Positions 10,153-22,778 are shown, numbered from the stretch's first letter. The stretch is 64,000 bases of DNA from Orobanche coerulescens (GCA_033398695.1 JAWKAU010000225.1:1-64000); one strand, 5' to 3'. Translations and numbers: made by a program. The notes: generated by a model from the letters alone, not told the origin.

Positions 10153-12553
10153 TGTAATACCCAGTTGTAATTCAAGAATTATCATTCAAGAATTATCACT
10201 CAAGAATTATCATTCAAGATTTGATACTCAATAATTTCATTCATTATTGATCATTTATCACTCAGATTCATCATGGTATTCATCATTCGGAGTAATTGTA
10301 TCGTGTATCAATCGTCATTCATCACTAATCGATTGGAGTTTCGTGCCGTGTTTATCATCATTGTCATTTTCGTTGCAAGTCGTGCTTGAGGGTAGCGCAC
10401 GCTACATACTCCTTTTAGCGTACGCTAATTGGGTATAGGTAGCGCACGCTACCGCTCGGCTTTAGCGCACGCTAAGGCTACCTTAGGCTGCGATCCGGAA
10501 GGTACCGGGTGCAGTGAGAATAATTGTAGCGCACGCTACGAGTGGTGAGTAGCGCGCTAACGGGTTGTAGTAGCGCACGTATGTGTGGAGTAGCGCGCGC
10601 TAGGGATGGATCGAGTTGAGTCCGGTGGCTCTTTGCTGCCGATTAATTCATAGCGCACGCTATGAGTTATATTTAGCGTCTGCAATCAATATTATAGCGC
10701 CACGCTAATCGGTTGTTAGCGCACGCTATCGAGGTTAGATCGAGGCGACGGTTTTACGGACTCCGATCGGGCGTCGAATATTTCGCTAGCGCACGCTAAC
10801 AATGGATATTAGCGCACGCTAGTAATATGGCCGTAGCGCACGCTACAAATAGGTACGTAGCGCGCGCTACCGTGTTCGGACGAAGTCTTGGACTACCCAA
10901 ATTACACGTTAGCGCACGCTATGCACAAGGGCTAGCGCGACGCTAACATGGGTGAGTATAAATTGGGCCAGTTTAGTCTGAGTTCGTCATTTTCCATCTC
11001 ATTTCATTCCTTCGGTAGTTTTGGGCGATTTCGAGCGTTTGGAGAGGATTCTTCGAGGTGTAATCATCAATCATCATTTTCAAGCTCATCTTTCGGATTG
11101 ATCATCATTTCATCATCTTCATCACATCGAATCAAAGGTATTAAACTCTTGGATCTAGAATTTGGATTTTGGGTTTTCCTTCCGATTTCTTCGTGTAAGC
11201 TTGGATTATCATTGGAATATGTTAGTTATGGATTATCTAACTTGGATAAATATATTCCTACGGATTTAAACGGTTATTTTCGAATTATTCCAAGAACCCT
11301 TGGGGTTGACTTCGGTTAATTGGGGATTTTCGATTGATGTTGTTGTAATCATGAGTTATGGATTCCTAATGGATTATTGATATCCTTGGAAGTGTTTTGA
11401 TGGTTTGAAATACTCATCTTGGAGTTGGTTTCGATTCATTCGAACTCGGATATCGTTGTGTCGATGTTTGAGTCGTTTATGATCGCTTTTGATTTGCGTA
11501 ATGATCGGATTATTGGTAATTGTGTTATTCAAGGTTGTTCGAGCGACCGATATTTCATTTAGGGCGTTGTTCGTGGACGGACACTCATCATCGGTATTGA
11601 GTAAGTTAATTCTTAATAGGTTAAAAGGATATTCAATCCTTTTGTAGTTGTTCATTCAAAATCATAACTCAATAATCATAGTATTAATAGAATCAAATCA
11701 AGTCATTCTCAATTAATCACCAAGGTCATAAGGAGCAGCGGTTCGATCATTTCTTTGATTTATCATTCATTTCACACTCTTTCAATCTTGGTGAGTCATT
11801 TTTCATTTTCTTTGTCACATTTGTCATATGGTGGCATTAGGGTCATCTTGGCGTGCCGGTTGGTATGTGTAGGATTTTCATGTCGGGCACATTATAGTCG
11901 TGTGTTGGTTGGTGGCCTCACATTGGAGTGTGCACACGAGTCGATTGCTCGTGAGACCGATTAGGTACAAGACCACGCGTGTTTGATCGTTGGTGGCTTG
12001 TGCACGGACACATTTCCATCCGGGCGTAGTGTGGCGCCATTCCTTTGAGCCGTCTTGATTAGTCGATTCATATAGCATGTTTGATTGCGTATGTTTGTGA
12101 GAATAATTCATAATTTCGGATATATCATGATTGTGTATTTTCAACCCTTGAGGATTGTTGTTACGTATGGCGGCCCGTTGGGGATGTTGTTTTTCGTCAT
12201 GGCAAGGCTAAGGCACGGGAGAGCACGATGACGGCGAGGAGTCCAGTGATACTAGTAGGGGCCCTATTGCTCATCATTTATTCACCATTTGTGTTTCCTT
12301 TATTTATTCCGCTGCAGACATTCCGTTTGAGTGTTCATTTCATTCAGTGTTGTGTATTTTATCGTCATATAAAATACACATGTATTCTATTTTATCCTGG
12401 GTGTGTTGTATAAAACTCCTCGTCGGAGTAATTGATGTTGTAATGTGGTTCGGTACTACATTTACCTGTGTAATTCATTCATTTTCATTCGCCTGGTGGG
12501 TCCCAGTCGGGGGTCCACGGCACTGTAATATCCGCCTAGTTTGGGGTGTTACA
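10153..12553 (+). mobile_element. 3' LTR of element B
   Basis: Length 2,401 bp, starting TGTAATACCC and ending TTACA, then GACGG. It aligns throughout with 2588-5004. Many differences fall at CAG/CTG: four parallel CAGTA to CAAGA changes occur at 10173-10215. Confidence 0.93.
10393..10945 (+). repeat. TAGCGCACGCTA palindrome array, 3' LTR of B
   Basis: This is the counterpart of 2830-3392, with about 17 recognisable units, and ends 12 bases before TATAAA at 10957-10962. Confidence 0.88.
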
Positions 12554-12558
12554 GACGG

Positions 12559-13976
12559 AGGTCAGGATAACCATAATAATAACGTGCCAGCTCCTACTCA
12601 GGCACACGTTGTGCAACAGTTCCGGCGTTTCACCCCACCATCATTCAACGGTCGAGAAGGACCATCTTTTGTTGATGAATGGTTTATGTCGCTCGAGCGC
12701 ACCTTTGAGCTCATTGGGTGCACTGATGCACAAAGAATTCTTTGCGGCCAATATCAAATGGTGGAGGATGCTGGATGCTGATGGATGAGCTACTGGCGTT
12801 TGAGACCGGTGACCGAGGGTGCTGCATTAACCTGGGACCGATTCAAGGAAATAGTGATGGAACAGTACTACCCACAACATTACCGAGAGAAGATGGAGAG
12901 AGTTTTGGAATCTCGAACAAAGAGGAATGACGGTTGAAGAATATGAGAGAAAATTTAACCAAATCAGCTTCTTTGTGGAGCACATGGTGGATACAGATCG
13001 AAAGAGGGCCCTGAAGTTCCGGAGTGGTTTACGCCCGAGTATTCGTCACACCGTGGCTGGTCATGGGGTGCTACCCTATACCGAGATAGTATTTTGAGCC
13101 CAAGAGGTTGATGCTAGCCGTAATCTGGATCAACAACAGTCTACGGAGCCTAGTACCGGTAAGAGGCATTGGAATGGAAACCAAAATAAGGTTGTGGCTT
13201 CTAATAAGCAAGCAAAGGTTGATCAAAGGTCGGGACCTAAGCCTCAAACCAGTAAGCTAGAGTGCTCGAATTATGGTAAGAATCATGGAGGGGAGTGCAT
13301 GTACGGTAAAGGTGTCTGCTACAGATGCAAGGAGTCAGGGCATTCATCTTCGAACTATCATCTCCAAAGGGCCAAAGGTCAAAGTTCTGGAGGAAAAGCT
13401 CGCATTTATACTTTAACCCAAAAGGACGTAGATGAAAATCCCGGCACGGTGTCAGGTATGCTTATGATCTCTAATGTGTCTGCTTTCGCTTTATTTGACA
13501 CTGGTGCCACACATACTTTTATGTCTGCAAAGTTTTATCATGCCATTGGTCATAGAAGCATTAGAACTGTTGAGTATCTTGAGGTTAGATTACCGTCAGG
13601 AAATACGATCCTCACTAATAGAATGATTGATGAGAATATTGAGATAGGAGGTAGAGAATTTGACGCTAGCCTGTATTTGATTAGCTCGATGGATTTTGAC
13701 GTGATCCTTGGTATGGACTGGCTCGATAGACATGATGCCGATATAAGCTGTCATGAGAAGAAGGCAATATTGAGGTGTTCCGAAGGCGAGTCGATCACCT
13801 TTTATGGTACTAAGAGTAGGGCAGTACCAAGAGTAATCACATCCATGAAAGCACTAAGAAGTCTAAGGAAGGAGAAATGTCAGGGTTACTTGGTGAGTTT
13901 AGTCGACACTCATATTAATGAGGTGTCCCCTACCGATGTACCTATAGTACAGGAGTTTTTGGATGTGTTTCCATAA
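12559..13976 (+). pseudogene. gag-pro: Gag and protease, first A copy (3' part)
   Basis: This continues gag after element B. A capsid-like region with FDEW-type helices is at 12640-12780, a frame change comes near 12775 and another near 12925, then a long frame holds a degenerate zinc knuckle and the protease. The knuckle CYRCKESGHSSSNY lacks its last Cys (Tyr instead), and the preceding motif also has Tyr for Cys. Protease shows FDTGATHTF at about 13495 and GMDWLDRHDA near 13713. A private TGA lies at 13095-13097 (the second copy has CGA). The frame ends at TAA 13974-13976, shared with the second copy. Confidence 0.88.
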
Positions 13977-15274
13977 GATTTGTCGGGAGTCCCACCCGAC
14001 CGGCAAGTGGAGTTTAGTATTGATTTGGTCCCTGGGCGGCCCCAACATCCAAAGCGCCATATAGAATGGCTCCGAAGGAACTCCAAGAATTGAAGGTCCA
14101 AGATCAAGAGCTGCTGGAGCTCGGATTTGTTCGTCCTAGTGTGTCACCATGGGGTGCGCCAGTGTTGTTTGTAAGAAAGAAGGATGGGTCACTTCAGATG
14201 TGTATAGATTACATAGAGTTGAATCGAGTCACGGTAAGGAACAAGTACCCACTACCAAGAATCGAGGATCTATTCGATCAGTTGAGGGGAGCCAGAACAT
14301 TTTCGAAGATCAATTTGCAGTCGGGGTACCACCAATTGAAGATTAGGGAGTGCGACATTCCCAAGACGGCTTTCAGGACCCGTTATGGGCATTTTGAATT
14401 TGTAGTGATGCCATTTGCTCTGAGTAATGCACTGACCGTCTTTATAGATTTGATGAACATGGTGTTCCAACCTTACTAGGATAAGTTCCTTATCGTCTTT
14501 ATAGATGACATCTTGGGGTATTCTAAGGACAAGAAATAACACCAAGAGCATTTGAGGATTACACTGGAGACACTTCGCAAGGAGAAGTTGTATGTCAAGT
14601 TCAAGAAATGTGAGTTTTGGTTAAACAGAGTTCCTTGGACATGTGGTGACTTCAAAGGAATTGAGGTAGATCCCGATAATGTTGTAAAAGTGATTAGTTG
14701 GGGAGTACCCAAGAATGCGAGCGAAGTTCGCAGCTTTCTGGGCCTAGCTGGCTATTATAGAAGATTTATCGAAGGATTTTCGAAAATCGCCACTCCTATG
14801 ACCTAGTTAACAAGGAAAGGTGTGAGGTTTGAATAGAGTGACAGGTGCGAGGAAAGTTTTCAAGAGTTGAAAGGAGACTAACCTCGGCACCAGTATTAAA
14901 GATTCATGATCCGATGGAAGACTTTGTTATTTATAGTGATGCCTCAAAACAGGGGTTGGGTTGTGTTCTGATGCAACATGGTAAAGTAGTAGCCTATGCA
15001 TCGAGACAGCTTAAACCACATGAGTTGAACTATCCAACGCATGATCTGGAGTCAGTCTGTAGTACATCCGCTGAAGATTTGGCGTCACTATCTCTACGGA
15101 GGGAAGTTTGAGATATACACAGACTATAAAAGTTTGAAATATCTTTTCACACAGAAGGATCTTAACATGAGACAAAGGCGATGGTTAGAATTGATGAAGG
15201 ACTATGATTGTACTATCCACTACCATCCGGGTAAGGCTAATGTGGTAGCTGATGCCTTGAGTCGGAAGATTTGA
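13977..15274 (+). pseudogene. pol: Reverse transcriptase and RNase H, first A copy
   Basis: Reverse transcriptase blocks include [16 protein letters not shown] near 14143 and VFIDDILGYS near 14497, then the thumb region 14552-14806. RNase H shows [10 protein letters not shown] near 14932. A two-base loss near 15050, absent from the second copy, breaks RNase H before its second acidic residue. Stops at 14477-14479 and 14804-14806 match exactly those of the second copy at a constant offset of 7,502 bases. The product would copy element RNA into DNA, but this copy cannot encode it. Confidence 0.9.
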
Positions 15275-16834
15275 GGCGAGTTAGCTTGCTTGACTGATCA
15301 GGAGAGTTTGATAAAGGAGTTATCCAAATTGAGGATTGAGTTAGTTGAGTCTTCAAAGAGTTCGAAAGCAATCCTATCATCTTTGGTCTTGCAACCAAAT
15401 TTTAGAGATAAGATTAAGGAGGCTCAACCACGTGATAAGTTCTTGTGCAAGATGAAAGATCGAGCACAAGATGGGAGTATTGAGAAACTTGTCGTTGCCA
15501 CAGGCGACGTTTTAACTTATGATGGGAGGTTATGTGTTCCTAAGGATCCATACCTTAAGAAGCAAAACCTTGAAGAAGCTCACAATGCACCATACTTCGC
15601 TCACCCGGGAGGTACAAAGATGTACCATGACCTGAAGAAGTTCTTTTGGTGGAGAGGAATGAAACAGGACATTGGTGTATTTGTGGAGAGATGTATGATA
15701 TGTCAACAGGTGAAGGCAGAACACCAATGACCAGGAGGTTTACTTCAACCGTCGGAAATTCCAGAATGGAAATGGGAGCATATCACAATGGATTTCGTGG
15801 TTTGTCTGCCATGAACCGTGAGGAAGAACGATGCTATCTGGATGAGAGTAGATCATTTGACGAAGTCATCTCATTTTCTACCTGTGAGGATGACATTCAG
15901 TATGGAACAATGCGAAGATTTGTATTCGGGAGATTGTGAGGTTACATGGTGTTCCAGTGTCGATCGTCTCGGATAGAGATCCACGATTTACATTGAAATT
16001 TTAGAAACGTCTGCAAAGTACATTGGGCACTAAATTGAATTTCAGTACTGCATATCATCCGTAGACCGATGGTCAATCTGAACGGACTGTCAAGACATTT
16101 AAAGATGTGTTGAGGGCGTGTGTTCTTGATACTGGTGAAAATTGGGAAAATATTTTACCATTAGTAGAGTTTGCTTATAACAATAGTTATCAAGCGACTA
16201 TACAAATGACCCCATATGAGGCTCTGTACGGAAGGAAATGTCGGTCGCCCCTTTATTGGAGTGAGGTTGGAGAAAGAAAAATTTTGGGTCCAGAATTGAT
16301 CGGGCAGACTCTAGAGAAGATAGCCGAAATCAGAAGTAGAATTAAGACTGTCCAGGATCGACAGAAGTCTTATGCTGATAAGTGAAGGAAAGATATCCAA
16401 TTTGAGATTGCAGAAAAGGTATTCTTGAAGGTAGCGCCGATGAAAGGAGTGATATGATTCGGTAAAAAGGGAAAGCTACAACCTCGTTATATCGGACCTT
16501 TTGAGATTTTGGGTCGTGTTGGTGATCTTGCTTATAGTTTGGCATTGCCGTTGGAGTTATTGGGAGTGCACAATGTCTTTCATGTCTCCATGCTGAGAAA
16601 GTACATACATGATCCTGTTCACATATGCAATTTCAAAGAGTTGCATGTAGCCAAGAACCTGACTTGTGAGGAGGTACCTACAGCTGTTTTGGAGCGTAAA
16701 GTACATCATTTACGCACAAAGCAGTTAAATTAGTGAAAGTTCAATGGAGTCGTCATGGACCAAATGAGGCAACTTGGGAACATGAAGAAGAGATCTGTTC
16801 TAAGTATTCAACATTCATTTTTCAAGGTACGTAA
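15275..16834 (+). pseudogene. pol: Integrase and chromodomain, first A copy
   Basis: The zinc-binding domain (HNAPYFAHPGGTKMYHD then CMICQ) is at 15575-15710. A stop lies at 15728-15730. Core motif DFVVCLP is near 15792. The frame from 16107 carries [19 protein letters not shown] and [18 protein letters not shown]. The C-terminal region from 16509 ends in a chromodomain-like tail (VQWSRHGPNEATWEHEEE near 16740-16790). The stop is TAA 16832-16834. This copy keeps bases around 16225 and 16330 that the second copy lacks. Confidence 0.85.
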
Positions 16835-16837
16835 CTT

Positions 16838-16875
16838 AATTTTCGAGGATGAAAATTTGTTAAAGGGGGGTAGAT
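16838..16875 (+). promoter_or_regulatory. Post-stop hairpin and polypurine tract, first A copy
   Basis: AATTTTC (16838-16844) pairs with GAAAATT (16851-16857) across GAGGAT, three bases after the pol stop. The polypurine tract AAAGGGGGG is at 16862-16870, followed by TAGAT and LTR2. Confidence 0.75.
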
Positions 16876-18324
16876 TGTAACACCCTGATTTCGCATATAC
16901 ATTTATTGTGAATTATAGAAAACATATTCAATTTTATTAAATTAATGCCCAAATAATTTATCGTTTAATTCATTTCATGATCATTCAAATTCATTTATGC
17001 CATTATTATTCATAACAAGTCATGTGATTCGTTCGTTTCATTTCTCAATTTAATTCATCGTTTCATCTCATCATTTCTATGCCCGAGTCAAATTTTAAAC
17101 GATATTAATCGTTACCCATAAGATTTCACAAGTCCGTTTTAATTAATTTTTATCCATTCATTTCGGGCCCAACTCTTATAATGTATTATCAAACCCAATC
17201 CCTATTTTATTGCCTAACCCAATACCCCAGCCCAAATGCCAAGCCCAGCACTATCTCTTCCACTCACACACGATGTAAGGGAGTTTTATGCACCTTCATC
17301 AACCACCTTAGTGGAGGAGTGGACCTCATGGGGTGCGGTTATGCATCATGGGGAAGGGTTAGTTCTTAATTCTTGCTTAAATAACTCAATCTCTATTCTT
17401 CTTCTTTTCACGGGGATAGGGATTTTATATCCCATCGGTTGAACAAATTTCAATTTTATCCCCTACGTTTGATTCCTTGATTCGACTCCAATTAATTTTA
17501 ATATCTTCCAGATGTGGTCATTTAAGAGCTTTGGCTTTCAAATTAAATCAGACCCTTGTTGACCAAGCCATTAAAATATTGACTTTTTCAAATATCCAAT
17601 TTAATTCTTTCACTTATTTTATGTTATAGACTATTATTCAAATAATAAGTTATTATTTTTATTTGTAGATAATAATCAAGATTTACGGGCCTAGAATTGT
17701 CGAGTCAAGCATCTCATCACATTCAAGTTCAAGAATTGCATTGTATCCAACTGTGGGGATATATTACGCTTTTGTTTACTTTAATTGCTTTATATATTGT
17801 CTTGTATGTGCACGTGAAATCAGTCAGAAGCACTTAAATGTGCAAATCATTCAAAAGCACTTAAATGTGCAAATCAGTCAAAAGCACTTAATTGTGCATA
17901 AAGCCTTCAGCCTAGCCGACGGGCTTCAGAATTTATCAGTCATGTTGTTTATACTTGCTAATGTATTTAGTAATTAACTTAGACATATTGTGTACTCTCC
18001 ACACTGAGCGAGTTGGAAGCTCACCCCACTATTTAACCCCTTTCAGGTTGAGGAGCTCGAGGTGGCATGCGGTTGATAGTGGGATGATCAAGCCTATGAT
18101 TAGATGTTTATTTATTTAATGTTATTTCTCTCAAACTATGTTTTATGAATAAGTGTTCGATTTGTTTTAATTTCACGTCGAAGTATATTTTTATTTAATG
18201 GTGTCTTGAAAATACTACTTGCAAATATTAAATTTGTCTTTTGAAAATATATTTCCGCTGCAAAATATTTTATTTATTCTTCTTAAAATTTGAAGAATCA
18301 TATTTTAGAAAAATGGTCGCTACA
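16876..18324 (+). mobile_element. LTR2, shared middle LTR of tandem A (mosaic)
   Basis: Length 1,449 bp, TGTAACACCC to GCTACA. It serves as 3' LTR of the first copy and 5' LTR of the second. Its left part follows LTR3 (short form, three 27-bp units, GCACGTGAAATC). Its right part follows LTR1 (G at 18061 where LTR3 has T at 33987, and GTTTTAATTTCACG further on). A crossover between about 17898 and 18061 explains this. Confidence 0.93.
17817..17897 (+). repeat. 27-bp tandem repeat, three units, in LTR2
   Basis: Units start at 17817, 17844 and 17871. The last unit has CAGTCAAAAG as in LTR3, not CAATCAAAAG as in LTR1. Confidence 0.85.
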
Positions 18325-18328
18325 TAAG

Positions 18329-18340
18329 TGGTATCGGAGC
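18329..18340 (+). promoter_or_regulatory. Primer binding site, second A copy
   Basis: TGGTATCGGAGC, identical to the site at 2059-2070 including the one mismatch to the usual initiator tRNA-Met complement. Confidence 0.85.
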
Positions 18341-18492
18341 GGGTCTACGGTTCTGTAGACTCTTTAAAATGGTTTTTTTTTCTAAACTGAAATTTCATTT
18401 TCGCAAGTAGTCAAATATTTTTCGCAATTATGACCATCAAACTCTGCCGCTCCACGTCGACTCCAAGGTACATTAAGTTATTATTATTCATT

Positions 18493-19685
18493 GGGCGATT
18501 TACATCTGACTACCTTTTTAGATGGTCTAATTACAGTTTGGTCCCTATTGTTTCAGATATTACAATGAAGGACAAACTTTGCACTGTCCAGAAACTATAT
18601 TTACAACCAAGGACAAAAGTCAAATTTTCAGATGATGTCACTAGAGAGAGAGTACTGATATTCCGAATTTACCCTTTTATTTTTCCTTTTCTTGTTTACC
18701 CATTTATTTTTCGTCTCACGTGGGTGGCACATGCTAGACCTCATTGTAATATATATAACATTTTGGACTTCAGTGTAATAAATTTTCAAGCTTTTTAGAA
18801 AAAAATATTTTTTTCCAAAAAAGAAAGTATTTTTTGGAAAAAAATATTATTTTTCGAAAAAATAAAAAAAATTATTTTCTGGAAAAAAAATTATCTTTTC
18901 GAAAAAAATATTATTTTATGGATTTTGTTTGAAAAATTGAAAAATATTTTCGGAGAAAAATTATTTTTGGGCAAAATAATATTTTTTCGAAATAAAATTA
19001 TTTTACGGAAAAATATTATTTTTTGAAAAAATAAAACTATTTTCTCGGAAAAAATAAAAAATATTTTCTGGAGAAAAAGGTATTTTTTGGCAAAATAATA
19101 TTTTTTTCGAAATTAAATTATTTTCTGGAAAAAAATATTATTTTTTTGAAAAAATAAAATTATTTTCTGGAAAAAAAATAAAAAAAATTTTTTTTTCAGA
19201 AAAAATTAAAATAATATTTTCTGGAGGAAAAAATATTTTTTGGCAAAATAATATTTTTTCGAAAAAAATTATTTTCTTGAAAAAATATTATTTTTTAAAA
19301 AAAATAAAATTATTTTCTTGAAAAAATATTATTTTTTCGAAAAAATAAAATTATTTTCTGGAAAAAAATAAAATAAAATATTTTTGCGAAAAAAAAATAT
19401 TTTCTGGAAAAAAATTGTATTTCGAAAAAAAAATTATTTTCTGAAAAAAGAATATTTTTTAAAAGAAATGTATTAGCCAAACACTTTAATAACTTATAAA
19501 CTATTTGTTTAATATGAAATGTATTTTAAAAGAAATATTTTATTCAAGTAAATAGAGGGGCATTTTCGTCTTTTTAATAGAAGTCAACACCAATTCAGAT
19601 TTTTGTCCTTCGCTGTAATTTATGAAACAATAGGGACTAAAGTGTAAAGAGGCCATCTAATAGGGTAGTTGGTTGTAATTTCCCC
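18493..19685. mobile_element. Non-autonomous Mutator-like element, 1.19 kb
   Basis: The insertion is flanked by the 10-bp duplication ATTATTCATT (18483-18492 and 19686-19695); the first A copy has the empty site near 2213-2230. The ends form inverted repeats of about 85 bp: GGGCGATTTACA at the left, and GGGGAAATTACA reading inward from the right, with TTAGATGG and TCCCTATTGTTTCA shared. Long inverted repeats with 9-11 bp duplications are typical of Mutator-like elements. The interior (about 18790-19460) is a very AT-rich, imperfect array of GAAAAAAT/ATTATTTTCTGG units. No transposase is encoded, so it would need one in trans. Confidence 0.88.
18790..19460. repeat. AT-rich imperfect tandem/inverted repeat inside the Mutator-like element
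   Basis: Stretches such as TTATTTTCTGGAAAAAAAT and ATTATTTTTCGAAAAAAT recur about every 30-60 bases. A-runs and T-runs alternate, so the region can fold on itself repeatedly. Confidence 0.7.
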
Positions 19686-19965
19686 ATTATTCATTATGTG
19701 ATAAATGCAGTTTACCAGATCAACCATGATTCATGCATTATAGATGCATCTTTAGTCTATTTTGTACATAAGAATTTTATGATAAAGTATTTGAGCCTGA
19801 AATTGTTTTCTTATAAATTCATAAGTATATCTGTGACATGCATAAATCATCAGTGTTAGAAATCCCTGGTTCTCAACCTATAGATGCAATGTAACTCTCC
19901 ATTTTATTTCTCCCTCTCGTTGGGTAAGTACTGAAGGATCGTTGCATGTGGTATGCCTTCGAATA

Positions 19966-21478
19966 ATGGCAACCCGTGGACATGGACGCCCAACTAACCG
20001 AGGTGTAGATAATCTCGGTGGTCAGAATGACAACCTTGGTGCTGGTGGTGGTGGTGACGGAGGTCAGGATAACCATAATAATAACGTGCCAGCTCCTACT
20101 CAGGCACACGTTGTGCAACAGTTCTGGCGTTTCACCCCACCATCATTCAACGGTCGAGAAGGACCATCTTTTGTTGATGAATGGTTTATGTCGCTCGAGC
20201 GCACCTTTGAGCTCATTGGGTGCACTGATGCACAAAGAATTCTTTGCGGCCAATATCAAATGGTGGAGGATGCTGGATGCTGATGGATGAGCTACTGGCG
20301 TTTGAGACCGGTGACCGAGGGTGCTGCATTAACCTGGGACCGATTCAAGGAAATAGTGATGGAACAGTACTACCCACAACATTACCGAGAGAAGATGGAG
20401 AGAGTTTTGGAATCTCGAACAAAGAGGAATGACGGTTGAAGAATATGAGAGAAAATTTAACCAAATCAGCTTCTTTGTGGAGCACATGGTGGATACAGAT
20501 CGAAAGAGGGCCCTGAAGTTCCGGAGTGGTTTACGCCCGAGTATTCGTCACACCGTGGCTGGTCATGGGGTGCTACCCTATACCGAGATAGTATTTCGAG
20601 CCCAAGAGGTTGATGCTAGCCGTAATCTGGATCAACAACAGTCTACGGAGCCTAGTACCGGTAAGAGGCATTGGAATGGAAACCAAAATAAGGTTGTGGC
20701 TTCTAATAAGCAAGCAAAGGTTGATCAAAGGTCGGGACCTAAGCCTCAAACCAGTAAGCTAGAGTGCTCGAATTATGGTAAGAATCATGGAGGGGAGTGC
20801 CTGTACGGTAAAGGTGTCTGCTACAGATGCAAGGAGCCAGGGCATTCATCTTCGAACTATCATCTACAAAGGGCCAAAGGTCAAAGTTCTGGAGGAAAAG
20901 CTCGCATTTATACTTTAACCCAAAATGACGTAGATGAAAATCCCGGCACGGTGTCAGGTATGCTTATGATCTCTAATGTGTCTGCTTTCGCTTTATTTGA
21001 CACTGGTGCCACACATACTTTTATGTCTGCAAAGTTTTATCATGCCATTGGTCATAGAAGCATTAGAACTGTTGAGTATCTTGAGGTTAGATTACCGTCA
21101 GGAAATACGATCCTCACTAATAGAATGATTGATGAGAATATTGAGATAGGAGGTAGAGAATTTGACGCTAGCCTGTATTTGATTAGCTCGATGGATTTTG
21201 ACGTGATCCTTGGTATGGACTGGCTCGATAGACATGATGCCGATATAAGCTGTCATGAGAAGAAGGCAATATTGAGGTGTTCCGAAGGCGAGTCGATCAC
21301 CTTTTATGGTACTAAGAGTAGGGCAGTACCAAGAGTAATCACATCCATGAAAGCACTAAGAAGTCTAAGGAAGGAGAAATGTCAGGGTTACTTGGTGAGT
21401 TTAGTCGACACTCATATTAATGAGGTGTCCCCTACCGTTGTACCTATAGTACAGGAGTTTTTGGATGTGTTTCCATAA
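19966..21478 (+). pseudogene. gag-pro: Gag and protease, second A copy
   Basis: ATG at 19966 starts gag (Gly/Asn-rich, then a capsid-like region to 20283). A frame change near 20280 and another near 20428 lead into a 349-residue frame (20429-21478). That frame holds the C-terminal capsid region, the zinc-knuckle remnant CYRCKEPGHSSSNY with Tyr for the last Cys, and the protease with FDTGATHTF near 20997 and GMDWLDRHDA near 21215. It ends at the same TAA (21476-21478) as the first copy. This copy retains CGA where the first has a private TGA. Confidence 0.9.
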
Positions 21479-22778
21479 GATTTGTCGGGAGTCCCACCCG
21501 ACCGGCAAGTGGAGTTTAGTATTGATTTGGTCCCTGGGCGGCCCCAACATCCAAAGCGCCATATAGAATGGCTCCGAAGGAACTCCAAGAATTGAAGGTC
21601 CAAGATCAAGAGCTGCTGGAGCTCGGATTTGTTCGTCCTAGTGTGTCACCATGGGGTGCGCCAGTGCTGTTTGTAAGAAAGAAGGATGGGTCACTTCAGA
21701 TGTGTATAGATTACATAGAGTTGAATCGAGTCACGGTAAGGAACAAGTACCCACTACCAAGAATCGAGGATCTATTCGATCAGTTGAGGGGAGCCAGAAC
21801 ATTTTCGAAGATCAATTTGCAGTCGGGGTACCACCAATTGAAGATTAGGGAGTGCGACATTCCCAAGACGGCTTTCAGGACCCGTTATGGGCATTTTGAA
21901 TTTGTAGTGATGCCATTTGCTCTGAGTAATGCACTGACCGTCTTTATAGATTTGATGAACATGGTGTTCCAACCTTACTAGGATAAGTTCCTTATCGTCT
22001 TTATAGATGACATCTTGGGGTATTCTAAGGACAAGAAATAACACCAAGAGCATTTGAGGATTACACTGGAGACACTTCGCAAGGAGAAGTTGTATGTCAA
22101 GTTCAAGAAATGTGAGTTTTGGTTAAACAGAGTTCCTTGGACATGTGGTGACTTCAAAGGAATTGAGGTAGATCCTGATAAGGTTGTAACAGTGAGTAGT
22201 TGGGGAGTACCCAAGAATGCGAGCGAAGTTCGCAGCTTTCTGGGCCTAGCTGGCTATTATAGAAGATTTATCGAAGGATTTTCGAAAATCGCCACTCCTA
22301 TGACCTAGTTAACAAGGAAAGGTGTGAGGTTTGAATAGAGTGACAGGTGCGAGGAAAGTTTTCAAGAGTTGAAAGGAGACTAACCTCGGCACCAGTATTA
22401 AAGATTCATGATCCGATGGAAGACTTTGTTATTTATAGTGATGCCTCAAAACAGGGGTTGGGTTGTGTTCTGATGCAACATGGTAAGGTAGTAGCCTATG
22501 CATCGAGACAGCTTAAACCACATGAGTTGAACTATCCAACGCATGATCTGGAGTTGGCTGCTGTAGTACATACGCTGAAGATTTGGCGTCACTATCTCTA
22601 CGGAGGGAAGTTTGAGATATACACAGACTATAAAAGTTTGAAATATCTTTTCACACAGAAGGATCTTAACATGAGACAAAGGCGATGGTTAGAATTGATG
22701 AAGGACTATGATTGTACTATCCATTACCATCCGGGTAAGGCTAATGTGGTAGCTGATGCCTTGAGTCGGAAGATTTGA
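21479..22778 (+). pseudogene. pol: Reverse transcriptase and RNase H, second A copy
   Basis: Frames 21568-21981, 22054-22308 and 22347-22778 hold the fingers/palm, thumb and RNase H. The palm motif VFIDDILGYS is near 21999. RNase H is intact here with YSDAS, DLELAAV, YTDYKSL and VADALSRK carrying the four expected acidic residues. Stops at 21979-21981, near 22039-22041, and at 22306-22308 are shared with the first copy. A full pol therefore was not encoded by the common ancestor of the two copies. Confidence 0.9.

Larger units (their letters stand above)
2588..12553 (+). mobile_element. Element B, complete nested Ty3/Gypsy chromovirus
   Basis: A 9,966-bp element with LTRs 2588-5004 and 10153-12553 sits in gag of the first A copy. 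The 5-bp target duplication GACGG is at 2583-2587 and 12554-12558, and the empty site is present in the second A copy near 20057. Both LTRs begin TGTAATACCC. The 3' LTR ends TTACA. Internal order is gag, protease, reverse transcriptase, RNase H, integrase, chromodomain, which is the chromovirus order; a Tekay/Del-like assignment is plausible but unproven. The coding region is full of short shifts, some of which may be sequence error. Confidence 0.95.

Noticed and set aside
13974..13976. Programmed readthrough stop between protease and reverse transcriptase in A
   Set aside because: Many further stops follow in pol, and relatives read a sense codon here. Shared decay is the simpler explanation.
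18430..18798. 122-residue frame at the left end of the Mutator-like element
   Set aside because: It starts in A leader sequence and runs across the insertion border into the inverted repeat; not a transposase.
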